From positions 190,136,476 through 190,200,475 of the forward strand of contig NC_068938.1 of NCBI RefSeq assembly GCF_016801865.2: a stretch of DNA of 64,000 nt, written 5' to 3'. A model generated the notes under the pieces. It saw only the letters and a program-made list of their open reading frames with translations. It was not told the origin of the DNA and did no database searches. The DNA is from Culex pipiens pallens (Eukaryota; Arthropoda; Insecta; Diptera; Culicidae). Each line of letters opens with the position of its first letter. The first letter of the stretch is position 1. A program made the position numbers and the translations under genes. Below, in pieces: positions 11,226 to 23,200 of this stretch.

Positions 11226-12079
11226 ATTTCAAATTTTGATGTTGCTAAAATGACGGTTATTTTTTTTTATTGAATTTGATTGAATTAATTTTCTTTTGCA
11301 TTTTAAATTAATCTCAAAATCTTGTATGACTAATGTGCCTAATATTTTCCTAAAATCATATTTTTATCTAAATTGCACAGTGCAAACTTAGAGTCATAGT
11401 CTGGTACACTACAAATATTACTGCATACTTATTGATCCTTGCACTGTAACTTGGATTTGGCCCGCACTTTTCTCTCGCACTTTTCACAACAAAATTTCCA
11501 AAAACTAGGCAACCAGAAGTTGTTTATTTACATTTCCAGTCGCAGTTTTCACCAAACTGGTTATATTTTCACATAATATAGGAGAGATACTATGCCTCTA
11601 AGCATTTTTGAACAAAAAAAAAAAAAAAAAAATGATAATGGTATCGTTCTATAGTAGAAAATGTGAAAAACAAGCAAACAAATAAAAACAAGAACAATAT
11701 TAATCAAGAGAAGTAAAGTTTTTCGTAGAATAAAAGTTACACAAAATGACCTCCTGAACACGGGAAAAATTACCCCAGAAACATTGGCAAAGTCACATGA
11801 AACAAGTCACACTTCCAACCTTATAGTTTTCTTAAATTTTAAGGATTCTTCTTTCCAATGCTTTTTAAAAATCAATTGGTTGAAAAATTGATTTTTCGAG
11901 AATTTTTAGATCGAAGCCAGTCTAAAGGCGGAGTTGGGTTGTAGAGGGTTAAAGTATTTTTTTTTCTATTTAAAGAAATAATTTTCCTCCTCGTCATCTT
12001 AAAGTCATATTTGTTGTTTGCCTTTCAAAGAACGAAAATATCTGGAGCTACACAAAAAAAATGGCGGTAAAGCATTTCG
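11226..12079. other. no gene seen
   Basis: AT-rich DNA with an A19-type homopolymer at about 11613. No repeats with clear ends and no coding evidence. Confidence 0.4.
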
Positions 12080-12585
12080 ACGTCGTCGTGCTATCTTGTC
12101 GCACCCGCCATTTTGACGTTCCGAGAAAAACGCGTTTTAATGTTTGACCTTGAATATTCAAAAACGAGAGCACGCAATGTAAACAATAACAAACACGTTT
12201 TGTTTGGCTCACCATTCTGTGCATTGTCCCAAAGTTTGGTTGAAGTTGGTTGCTGGAGTCCCGAGTTATAATTACAAATGTTTACGGTAGTCTAGCTTGT
12301 ACGTGCGACAAACGCATCCTGACTTTCCTGGCCTGAAATCCCTTTGGCCTTTTGTCGCACTTACATCAATTTTCATAGATAGCACGACAAGATTGAAACT
12401 ACTTTCATAAGTGAAGTGACAAAAATGCACGGAGATTTTTCGGTTTTTGTTGAATATCTCAGGATTGAAATCGAATTTTGGGGATCTGTGAAGGTCAAAA
12501 GGTGAGGCATTGTGAGCTGCACAAAATGTCGTTCTTAATTCAATTTGGCCCAAAATGCACGTACGACAAGTTAGCACGATGGCAA
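12080..12585. repeat. repeat with recurring TAGCACGACAAG motifs
   Basis: Variants of (T)AGCACGACAAG / CTTGTCG(T)GC recur in both orientations near 12088, 12295, 12353, 12381 and 12557. The outer pair GTCGTGCTATCTTGTCG and CGTACGACAAGTTAGCACGA is inverted. This fits a MITE with subterminal repeats about 0.5 kb long. No transposase and no certain TSD. Confidence 0.5.
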
Positions 12586-14142
12586 CGATTTGGCAGTTTG
12601 AACTGTTTTGCTAATTCTCAGACTTCAAACACTGCGGGTTTTGTAAAATAATAACCTGTTTTCTCGGAATTTGCTAAGTAGTTCCAGCCGTCAAAATGCT
12701 TATGCACCATTTTAAAGTGTTGCTCAAAGTATATAAAATACATATTTTTAGGTTTTACCTAGTAAGGCCTCATTTTTAATCGACGATATTTTAGAAACTA
12801 TTGATTCGATACTCATTGTTTGAAAATGAAACCTTTGTAAAATTTTCTTATTTTTTCAGATTTAAAAAAAATATTCAAATTTCTAGTGTATTTGGTAATA
12901 AATAAAAAGTGTTAAAAAATAAAGACCTAGCCGAAATAAAAACGTACGTCATGTACTATAGCTCCAAAGTTGTCCACTAAAAGAATTAAAATATTTTTTT
13001 TTCGTGTACATCCCTCATATTGGAACAGTTTACAGATCTGCCAAAGTTCAAAAAATCATAGGAAATCAATAATTGAACATAATGATTTGCTTTTGCCTTC
13101 ATGAGAAAGCTTTCCTTGAGATCTTTCGATTAATGTATTGACCCACTGTAAATTTTTACGTTTTTTATCAAATTTTGAAAGAAAAACATTGACCCACGAA
13201 ATCCACAAAATCGGAACACTTTTTTCTTTCAGATGTAAACAAACTTTGGTTCTCTCCAGGAGTACATATTTTTGACAAAATAATGACGTCACACACTGAA
13301 ACCAACGAAACTCAAGCTTAGCTTGCTAAAACTTAAAATTTTGATTGAAAAAACTCGTACAATCAGTCGGAACCTATTCAGGATATATTGAAAAAAATAT
13401 GTTGGTATTTGTAACGACACATCAACAATAATATATTCATAAATCTATTGATATTTAGATTATTTTTTCACAGTGGCATGACTGTATCACAATATAAAAT
13501 ATTTGGAGACTTTTTTAAGGCTGTTGCTAATATTTTTTTCAAAGTTTTAATAAATGAATAACTGAGACTATTTTTAAAAAAGTTTCCTAAAAACGGCTAT
13601 AACATGAAAACGGTGCACAAAATCAAAACTTCACTCAAGTACTTTTTGATTGCAAATTTGATTTTACATCGAAAAAAAAGATTTTTTGCCCAATCTGTTA
13701 ATTTCTGAAAGGTTGGCATTTTATGTCCCCTTAAACATATCAGAAAATGAAAAAATAAAATAAAATCATTGAGGTTTTGCAGCGCGCCTGTGCTTCAATG
13801 TAGGTGGCGCCAAAATGAGGTTACTTGTCAAAAATCGTATTCCTTTCTGCTGGATTGAAGAACAAAATCGCTTATTTCTCATGATTCCCTGCATCAATCC
13901 TAATGAAACTAGTTGCAAAAGACGAGAAAAATTTTTTGCTTTAAAATAATGTACATCAATTTTTGGGCGCGCAAAAAATTGTGACCTTTTTTTAAAAACA
14001 TGTTTTGGAACACGAAAAAATGAGTTTCCCCGTATATATCAATGAAATAAACAGTTATATAGTTGATAACAGATGTGTTAACGTATATTCAACATTTTTT
14101 TAATGATTTTTGACAAACTTTCATGCCAAATACTATGCTTAC
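12586..14142. other. no gene; degraded foldback fragments
   Basis: AT-rich. The stretch 13500-13760 is an inverted, diverged match to 21745-21810 (shared AATCAAATTTGCAATCAAAA / AAAGTACTT words) and to parts of the foldback family at 30-32 kb. No coding signal. Confidence 0.4.
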
Positions 14143-14879
14143 TAGGGTGGGTACGGATTTTCAAAAGTTCTCAGACCAAGTTCTGGTGTGGTTCCCCTTG
14201 TAGGGCATACCCATAGGGACTCTCAGGCCAAATTTCAGCTCATTTGGTTGAAAACTGGCTTGTCTCAAGCGAGTTCAAGTTTACATGGGATTTACTATGG
14301 GAAATTTTGAATTTTCGTTCATTCGCTCCTACAGGCCTGGGGGGAACAAGTAGAAACTTCTAGGATGGCCAGAAATGAGCGGAATCGTCTGGAGAACAAC
14401 TTTCCCTAAGAGACCAGATCGATTCGTTCAACCCAAACCCCAAATTTTACAATCACGTGGTAGCTGTTTGACATGTGGCGTCGCGGTGTTCATCAAGCAT
14501 TCATAGCATGCTAAGGAAAATTTGATACTTTTCTGGGGAAAACCGTTGGTTCCGAAAACCCCGGATGTATTGCCGTTGAGCTCGATGGGGGTTGAACGAA
14601 TCGACCTGGTCTCTTAGAGAAAGTTGTTCTCCAGACGATTCCGCTCATTTCTGGCCATCCTAGAAGTTTCTACATGTTTCCCCCAGGCCTGTAGGAGCGA
14701 ATGAACGAAAATTCAAAATGTCCCATAGTAAATCCCATGTAAACTTGAACTCGTTGAGACAAGCCAGTTTTCAACCAAATGAGCTGAAATTTGGCCTGAG
14801 AGTCCCTATGGGTATGCCCTACAAGGAGAACCACACCAGAACTTGGTCTGAGAACTTTTGAAAATCCGTACCCACCCTA
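14143..14879. mobile_element. palindromic hAT-type MITE, 737 bp, 8-bp TSD
   Basis: The ends are exact inverted repeats (TAGGGTGGGTACGGATTTTC at 14143; complementary at 14879). Homology between the arms continues about 300 bp inward, so the strand can fold almost completely. Both sides are flanked by ATGCTTAC (14135-14142 and 14880-14887), an 8-bp target duplication that points to the hAT superfamily. No transposase. The perfect TSD suggests a fairly recent insertion. Confidence 0.88.
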
Positions 14880-15189
14880 ATGCTTACTATCTTTTTCTAA
14901 TTTTACAGTTTTCTCATAGAAAAATCAAACAAATATTGGAAAGTTGTACACCAAATTATTGGAAATAATTTTTCTCATCCGAACCCGGCAAAAGTTTTAT
15001 AAAAATGTTGATTATGAAGGAAAAAACACATTTATCTAAAAATCATAGGTTTACGCTATTTGTTCATAGGTGGTGGTGACATGTGTCTTTTATCTTTGCT
15101 GCAAATCCTCAATTGTTTTATGCAAATTAAGTTTTAGTTTCAAAAAGTGATATTAAAAATCACCATTTTTTTACCGTGCATCATTTTTT

Positions 15190-15475
15190 TCAGTGTAGTC
15201 CTTATCCATACGTACAACTTTGCCGAAGACACCAAATCGATCAAAAAATTCCTTCAAAAGATACAGATTTTTGAATTTTCATACATTTTTGCATGGACAG
15301 CTGCCAAATTTGTATGGAATATTATATGGACAAACTAATGATGCAAAATTGCATCTTTGGGCATACCGAAGGCACCAAAAATGTTTCAGCTGGATTAAAA
15401 TGTACAAAAAAAATGAAAGGCCGAGATCTCAGAGAATTGCTTGGTTTAAGCACATTTCATTTCTTTTCATTAAAA
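15190..15475 (+). repeat. partial GAGCAA-foldback arm (variant)
   Basis: Shares ACAACTTTGCCGAAGACACC, CATGGACAGCTGCCAAA-type and GGCACCAAA words with the right arms of the 30-32 and 35.7-37.1 kb foldbacks, and is the near inverse of 45930-46215. The short ORFs here (15147-15486) are part of the repeat and not genes. Confidence 0.65.
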
Positions 15476-16589
15476 TTCTAAATTAAATGTTCAAAAGGTC
15501 CTATCTGCATAGGAAACCCATGACTCAAATTTTCTCTAGAAATGTTGAAATTCTGGCGTGTAATTTCTTTTCTTTTGTCCTCCCTCGATCTGAGCCTGAC
15601 ATTTTTTTTTTATATTAGCATCGGCCTTAAAAAAATAAAATTAGGCATGAAATTTGAATATAGTAATTAGCCCCAAAATACATAAAGTTGCTCAGAACAA
15701 AAAGTATATGAGATTTCCCGAAAGAGTACTAAAAATTGGGCATAACTATAAGAATGTTGCAAAGGTTTTTGCTTAAAATAAAAAAAATGAGCTGAATTTT
15801 TTAAATTTTGTATTTTTTGCTTCTCCCTAAATTTTAAGCAGCGTCGAGAATCCAAACTTTTAATCAAATTTGTACCAGCCTTAGTAACAAAAATTATATT
15901 TATTTTTTTTTTTCATTTGGAACAAAAGATTCCATTTTAAATTTTTGTGTGTTGCTATGAACATCATGGCTGTTCAACGTCATTAGCTTTGTAGAATATT
16001 GATGGACTCGAAAAAAGAAAAATGCAAAGCAACTAAAAACCAGGAATTTTCAAATGGAATACCTTTCTGGGTAATTGCAGACTCGAAAAGAACATTAATT
16101 TTCCCTTCTTAGGACATGTCCCAAATGTTTTTAACGGTAACGAAAATTGACAGAAGTTTTACAGCTATTTTTTCGATGAAAAATAGATTTTTTTTTTTGT
16201 GAATTTCGAGTAACCGGGCATCATCACCATTTCAGGCTGCAATTTATTGAAAACACGTGTTTTTTTCGAATGTCCAAAAATTAAAGGGGTTTTCTGCCCA
16301 TCCATTAGGAGATATCGAAAAATGGATCTCGGATTCGTGATCGGGGACCAATATTACCCCTTAGGACAAAGTTTCACGCAAAGCGAACTTGTTGGTGGGG
16401 GTGCAACTTTTTTCGATTTCGTGTGGGTTGGCAGAGAAAAACACATTTTAAAATTTTACACGCTTAAGAAAGACTGCATTTTTTCTTGTATGCTACCATT
16501 TTTAATCTCTGAAAAAAAATCGCTCGTTTTTAACTCCATTTTTTTATTTTTTTTTTTTCAAAACAAAGACAAAAATCACCATTTCCTTA
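15476..16589. other. no gene; interspersed repeat at 16250-16480
   Basis: AT-rich. The 16255-16480 block is less AT-rich (CCAATATTACCCCTTAGGAC and neighbours) and has the look of an interspersed repeat. It carries an accidental 148-codon frame that resembles no protein family. Confidence 0.35.
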
Positions 16590-17179
16590 CATCTCCCTGC
16601 TCGGGAGCTTCTCTCCTCTCTACTGTCGAACCTGCTTGTGTCTGTCGGCCCGCAAGCCAATTCGCGCCGCCGATTGCTTCTGACCTGACGTAAAAGTTCC
16701 CCCCTCTCAAGCCAACGGGGAGGCAACGAGAGAGACCAAACGAACTGAGGACGTTGTGTGTACAACCGAAGAAGGCAAATAACTCGGTGTATGATATCAT
16801 CCAGGCAGCACCAGGGTTCGGTTTGTGAAAATTGTGTGTTTTTTTTTTTCTTTCTTGCTCATCATCACCCCAACAGCAGCAGCAGATTGGCAATAAGTGT
16901 AACAACAAAATCGTCGAAAAGAAAATTGGCGAAGCAATTGATGATAGTGGCGGCATGTGAGAAAGCGAAACGAGTGAAAAAAAGAGTGACTTTTGAGGTC
17001 AGTGAAAATGTTGTGTTTTTTTCGGTTTGGTGATTTGAGAAGCGTTTCGTAAAAAAAGAAGAGAGTGAGAGGTGAAATAAATTCAAATAAAAAAAGGAAA
17101 AGTGCTTTTGGATTTTTCGAAAGGATCAGGATCAGAACGACAACCAACAGCAGCAGCAAGCCGGATTGTGCCACGGATT
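16590..17179 (+). promoter_or_regulatory. DHX35 promoter / 5' leader region
   Basis: GC content rises from about 16590, ending directly at the DHX35 start codon. The segment includes an initiator-like GGTCAGTG (about 16998-17004), CAG/CAA-rich leader sequence (AACAGCAGCAGCAG at 16871) and no upstream in-frame ATG after the stop at 17078-17080. The exact start site cannot be fixed by eye. Confidence 0.45.
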
Positions 17180-17216
17180 ATGAGCTCAAGCCGATTGCCG
17201 AAATTTCTGAAACCGG
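17180..17216 (+). CDS. DHX35: DHX35 coding exon 1
   Basis: Encodes MSSSRLPKFLKP plus one base of the next codon. The donor is CCGG|GTAAGT. It was chosen because the peptide matches the short DHX35 N-terminus, its ATG is the first after an in-frame stop, and its phase exactly complements the acceptor of exon 2 15 kb away, forming a GAT codon. Confidence 0.82.
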
Positions 17217-20200
17217 GTAAGTTTGGGGAGAGCTGGAGAATGAATGTTTATTGGAATGTTGACTCGACTCGGAGGGATAACCGTTTGAATTGCAATTATT
17301 GAGGTTGTGACACTATTTAGAGCAAATATTTGCGCGTCACGTGCGATTATCATGTTAGATGGGGACTAACATTTGAATGTGGCTTATTGTAAATTTAAAA
17401 TTATCATTTAAAATACGAAAATCTTTGTCTCAAAACAACAGTTGCGAATTAACCACTTTGTCGCTTACAAAATTGCACATTTTCAATTTTTCAGGCAGAC
17501 ATATGCAAAAAGAACATGCTGCAGTGAATCCAATTTGAATCCATTAGTTAGCATTTGCTTAACAAGTTTATGTCCCCTCTGGCCTGGCCTGAATGCCAGC
17601 CTTCTAACTCGGTTGGCAAACGTTTCGCTGGAGAGTGCGATTTTTAGTTGTGCTGTTGCTGAGTGTGGTTTGATTTAATTTTTTTTTGTTTTATTCTGAA
17701 AACATTGCTTAATTTGATTGCAGTTGTTGCGAAGTTGAAGCTGCCGTTCACGAAAAACTTTCAGAATATAACAAAATATTTTCACAGATACCATTGTCTA
17801 TGTATTTTTTTTCTTATAGCTTCTTTTTTTATTAAACCAACTCCAATGTTCTCAGTCTACCTTATCGCCAATAACAGACGATATCATTTTAAACATCATC
17901 CTAAAATTATTTAACTTACTAAGAATCAGGGATGGAATAATCGCGAAAAAATCATTTTCGCTAGCGAACTTTCTTCGCCCGCACAAGAGAGAGGAGGTGA
18001 ATCACGCAAAAGAAAATCGCTTCCTGAGTTTTCGAAAAAATCAATCAGTTGAAGATTTTTTGGGAATCTTATTGTTAAAAAATCAAAATCAAATTATTCG
18101 CTCTACTGCATTGCCTTGGCGTTCTCGATTGCGAGACTCGACCGGGGCCAACATTCGCTTCCCCGTTCCCCGAAAAATGCCACCGGGACCGTCTGGGATC
18201 GAACCCAAGCCGACTGGGTGAGGAATCAGTGCAGTGAATTATATTTCCCCTGCGACCGGTGGCGGAGCAGAAAAAGTGAAGATTATTCTGCTGCACAGCG
18301 GCGGCATCGTGGGAAGAAACAAAGGAAGCAAAACAAGTGATCGGTCGTGGCCTGGGCTAGTGTTTCGCTACGGGTGACGACACGCACACCATTAAAGGTC
18401 GATCGCGGTGTGTCGAGAGTGCAATTTTTTTTGAGAAAAAAAGTGGTAAAAGTTTTTGAAATTGTTGAAAATTTAGAAAGTGATTTCGGTAGCGCAAAAG
18501 CACACAAGCACAAAGCAGTGTATTTATGTTTTGCTGCTACGTTCTCTTCCGGATATGAAGACCGTTAGGCTTCGAGACAAAAGCCCCCGTTACGGTATCG
18601 AGAGAAAACCGGAGCTAAGTCTCGGTAGCTCGTAGGCGACCTCGTCGCCCCGAGGCTAGGTAGCGCGGCCCTGATAAGGCTGCCTACCGAAAAAGAGGAT
18701 CGCGAATGGCAAGAAGATTGGAAATCCGGAGCAAACGGCAGAAGCCTATTAAAAAGCAGATCACCGATTGGCGACTCGGTTCTTGGAACTGCAGATCCCT
18801 GAACTTTTTGGGTTTCCAGTTCGCATTGGCGAATGAGTTGCAACCTCGCAACTTCGATGTTGTGGCACTGCAGGAGGTGTGCTTGGAGGAGGAGCAGGTG
18901 CTCGACTGGCCAGGTCGGCAGACCGATTCCCGTTTTTTTCTGAGCGGCGGCAAGGACAAGAAGCTGGGTACCGGCTTTATTGTGCGGGGCAAGATGCAGG
19001 ATCGCGTGTTCGGCTTCACGGCGATCAGCGAGCGGATGTGCAAGTTGAGGATAAGAGGCCGTTTCTTCAACTACAGCATAATCAACGTGCACTGCCCCCA
19101 CGAGGAAAAGTCCGATGATGAAAAGGAAGCATTCTACGCGACGCTGGAGGAGGTGTATGACGGCTGTCCGCGGCAGGATGTGAAAGTCATCATTGGGGAT
19201 ATGAACGCTCGGTTTGGGAGGGAGGAAATGTATCGGCCGACAATAGGCCCAGAAAGCCTGCACTCGGTCACGAACGACAACGGCCAACGCTGCATTGACT
19301 TTGCAGCCTCTCGAGGAATGGTGGTCAGGAGCACCTACTTCCCTCGCAAGGACATCCACAAAGCCACCTGGACATCACCTGACCAACGGACGAAAACGCA
19401 AATCGACCACGTCCTGATCGACGGCCGATTCTTCTCGGACGTAACGCACGTGCGCACCTTTCGCGGTGCGAATATTGACTCGGACCACTACTTAGTTGGA
19501 GTTGACATGCGCTCAAGGCTGTCGACGGTGTTTAACCAACGCCGGAGCCGGCGGGCCCCTCCGTTCAACACCGCGTGTCTTCAGAACGGAGAAGTGGCCC
19601 ACAGGTACGCGCAGCAGCTGGAAGCGAATCTGCCAGGTGAGGAGGAACTTGGCGCAGCCTCGCTCGAAGATGGTTGGAGTCGCATACGCTCAGCCATCGG
19701 CAGTGCAGCGGAAGCCACACTGGGTAGTGCGATCCGAGTCAGCCGAAACGATTGGTACGACGACGAGTGCCAACGGATTACCGCCGAGAAGAAGGCAGCT
19801 TACGACAGGAAGCTGCACAAGGCGACGAGAGGGAACGTGGAACGATACAGGCAGGCTCGGAATCGGCAGGTCGCGGTCTTCAAGCTCAAAAAGCGCCAGC
19901 AGGAAGACCGGGATTGCGCAGAAATGGAGCAGCTATTCCGAGCTAACGAGTCGCGGAAGTTTTACGAGAAGGTGAACCGGTCCCGCAAAGGCTTCGTGCC
20001 GCGAGCCGATGTATGCAGGGACAACGAGGGGAACTTGATCGTGAACAAAAGCGAGGTGTTGGACAGGTGGAAGCAGTACTTCAACGAGCACCTTAACGGC
20101 GATGAAGCGGACGGAGACGGCGTTGAAGTCAACCTTGGAGCGCCCGCAGCTGATGAACAGTTCCCGGCGCCTGATCTAGAAACGGTGAAGAGGGAGATCA

Positions 20201-23200
20201 GGAAGCTGAAGAACAACAGAGCTGCCGGCAAGGATCGGTTACCCGGTGAGCTCTTCAAATATGGAGGAGAGAAACTGGCGAGGGCGCTTCACTGTGTGAT
20301 CTCCAAGATCTGGGAGGAGGAGAAGCTACCGGAGGAGTGGATGGATGGTGTCGTGTGCCCCATCTACAAAAAGGGCGATAAGCTGGACTGCGGCAACTAC
20401 CGCGGCATCACGCTTATCAACGCGGCCTACAAAATCCTCTCCCAGATCCTCTGCCGTCAGCTGTCACCCCATGCAAGGAGGTTCGTGGGGCCCTACCAAG
20501 CGGGCTTCACTGGCGCGCGCGCCACCACGGACCAAATATTTTGTCTCCGACAGATCCTCGAGAAATGTCGTGAGTACAACGTGCCCACACATCACATCTT
20601 TATCGACTTCAAGGCGGCCTATGATACAGTCGACCGCGAGCAGCTATGGCAGATTATGCACGAGAACGGGTTTCCGCCTAAACTGACTCGACTGATCAAG
20701 GCTACCTTGGATGGTGTGATGTGTCACGTGCGTGTTTCGGGGGATTTAGCGGAACCCTTTGGATCACGCCGAGGGCTGCGGCAAGGTGATGGCCTATCCT
20801 GTGCGCTGTTTAACATCGTCCTTGAGGGCATTATTCGAAGGGCGGGCATTGACACGAGTGGCACGATCATGAACAGGTCCTACCAGCTGCTTGCTTTTGC
20901 CGATGACATCGACATTGTGGCAAGAAACCTGGAGACGGTGAAGGATGTCTACACCCGACTGAAGGTACAAGCAAGGCGTGTAGGACTTGGCATGAATACG
21001 ACGAAGACGAAGTACATGAGAGGAAGGGGTTCGAAGGACGTTGGCCCCCCATGTCTCACCCCTCTAGCTGTGGATGATGATGAGTTGGAGGAGGTGAGCG
21101 AGTTCGTGTACTTGGGATCGCTGGTAACCGCCGACAACGACACCAGCAAAGAGATCCGGACTCGTATTTTTGCCGGGAATCGTGCGTACTTCGGATTACG
21201 GAAGACTCTCACGTCAGATCGAGTGCAACGCCGCACGAAGCTGACGATGTACAAAACACTGATTAGACCGGTAGTCCTCTATGGCCACGAGACTTGGACG
21301 ATGCGGCAGGAGGACGAACGAGCCCTTGGAGTTTTCGAACGGAAGGTGCTACGAACGATCTACGGTGGAGTGCAGGTGTCTGACGGAGTGTGGCGAAGAC
21401 GCATGAACCACGAACTGCACGCGTTTCTTGAAGAACCGACCATCGCCACCCAGGCGAAGATCGGGAGGCTCAGGTGGGCCGGCCATGTCGCCCGAATGGA
21501 CGAGAGCCAGCCTGTCAGACTGCTTTTTGACCGCGCTGAACCAGCTGGCGGAACAGGCAGAAGAGCAGGGAAACCGCGCGCACGGTGGGGAGATCAAGTG
21601 AATGGTGATATCCGGAAGATCTGTAACCTGGGAAATTGGAGAGTAGCAGCTCAAGATCGAGAAAGATGGAAGCGTCTTCTTGCTACAGCACGCGTACCTG
21701 GTGCGCTATGCTGATTGGTATGGTATGTATGGTATGTAAAATTTATCAACTTCATTTTTCGATGTTAAATCAAATTTGCAATCAAAAAGTACTTTAGTGA
21801 AATTTTGATAAAGTGCAAATTAAATTAAAGCCATTTTTAGGTATTTTTTTTTTGAAAATGGTTGCAGTTTTTCATTTTTTTAAATTAGTGCACATGTTTG
21901 CCAACTTTTGACAAAAATATGTTTGAAAAGCTGAGAAAATTCTCTATCTTTTGCTTTTTTGAGCTTTGTTGATACGTCCCTTAGTTGCTGAGATATTGCC
22001 AAAAAAAAAATTATTGCAGTGTTTTTTTTTTGTAAAAAAACAGAACAAAACCATAAAATACCGTGTTCTTCCAAAATACTAAAATTTATTCAATATGGAT
22101 ATCAAATGAAGCGAAATTTTGTAAGCTTTTTGGCTTTATTAGAGTTTTTTGTTAAAAACTTAAATGTTTACACAAAAACCTTTTTTTCCAAAAATACTCA
22201 AATTTGCAATATAGGGTAGGGTAGTCATCAATGAGACACTTTTGGTTTTCAACTTTCAAAGATTTTTCTCATTTTTTCATCAGCATGTTTTAATGAGCTT
22301 TTTGTTGCATTTTCTTTCTTTTAAAATCTTTTAATCTAACATTGACCAAAATATGAGATCGATACGACATCTACAGCCAGAGTTATTCAACTGTCTCATT
22401 GTAGACGCACTTGGCAGGAACAACGAGACAGCTGGGGAACAATGAGACACACTCCGAAAATCAATACTTTTCTAGTAAAACATCATGTTTTTGTATTGTT
22501 CCATTGCAGGTAACTTGCCTTGAACATTTTAGAGCAATTTTGCCAACATGAAATTTTAATTAACAAAAGTTATACTAAAAAGTATTTAAATTTTGTAAAA
22601 TTCGTATATTTATACCAAATAACTTTGCATTTTTGGTTAAATAAAGTTAAAACTCTATAAATATGCCAAAAATCACTTTTATTTCATGTTTTGAAAGATT
22701 TCCATAGATATTGAAAAGTTTAATGAAGAAAAATCAAAGTGTCTCATTGTTACCCATGAGCTGAAATGAGTGGGGAACAATGAGACAGTCCTGGATACTG
22801 GGTATATTCTAAATTTTGGCCAAACCTAATGAAAGGACATTGTAGCCCAACTCAATCCCTATGGAACGTCGAAAGAAATTTGAAGAAATATTAGTTTTGG
22901 TGTTAATGGTAGCCTACGAGCGAAAAAGTAATTTTTGTCCATAATTTACTTTTACACCCCAGAATCAAACATTTATGAATAACTTTTCAAGGGAGCGTCC
23001 ATAACCAAAGCCATTATAATGGCAGACGTGTATCCAGTAGACACACCTTTCCCCCAAATATGAGCCTGATTGGTTGAAACTACGACTTGTGAGAGCCATT
23101 TTATCATTGTTCCCCGTGTCTCATTGATGACTACTCTACCTCTAAGCTTCATAAACAAATTTGCTTCTTTTGATAGGCACATTGCAAATTACTAAAATCT

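Noticed and set aside
16247..16693. 148-codon plus-strand ORF before DHX35
   Set aside because: Starts in an interspersed repeat, runs through a T-rich tract and into the DHX35 promoter region; no domain, poor codon use.
18180..18225. tRNA-like B-box (GGGTTCGATCCC on the minus strand)
   Set aside because: The T-loop would be one base short and no acceptor, D-arm or A-box of a tRNA is present; it lies in the LINE leader.
18565..19359. 264-codon minus-strand frame in the LINE
   Set aside because: Antisense shadow of the endonuclease domain of the RTE ORF.
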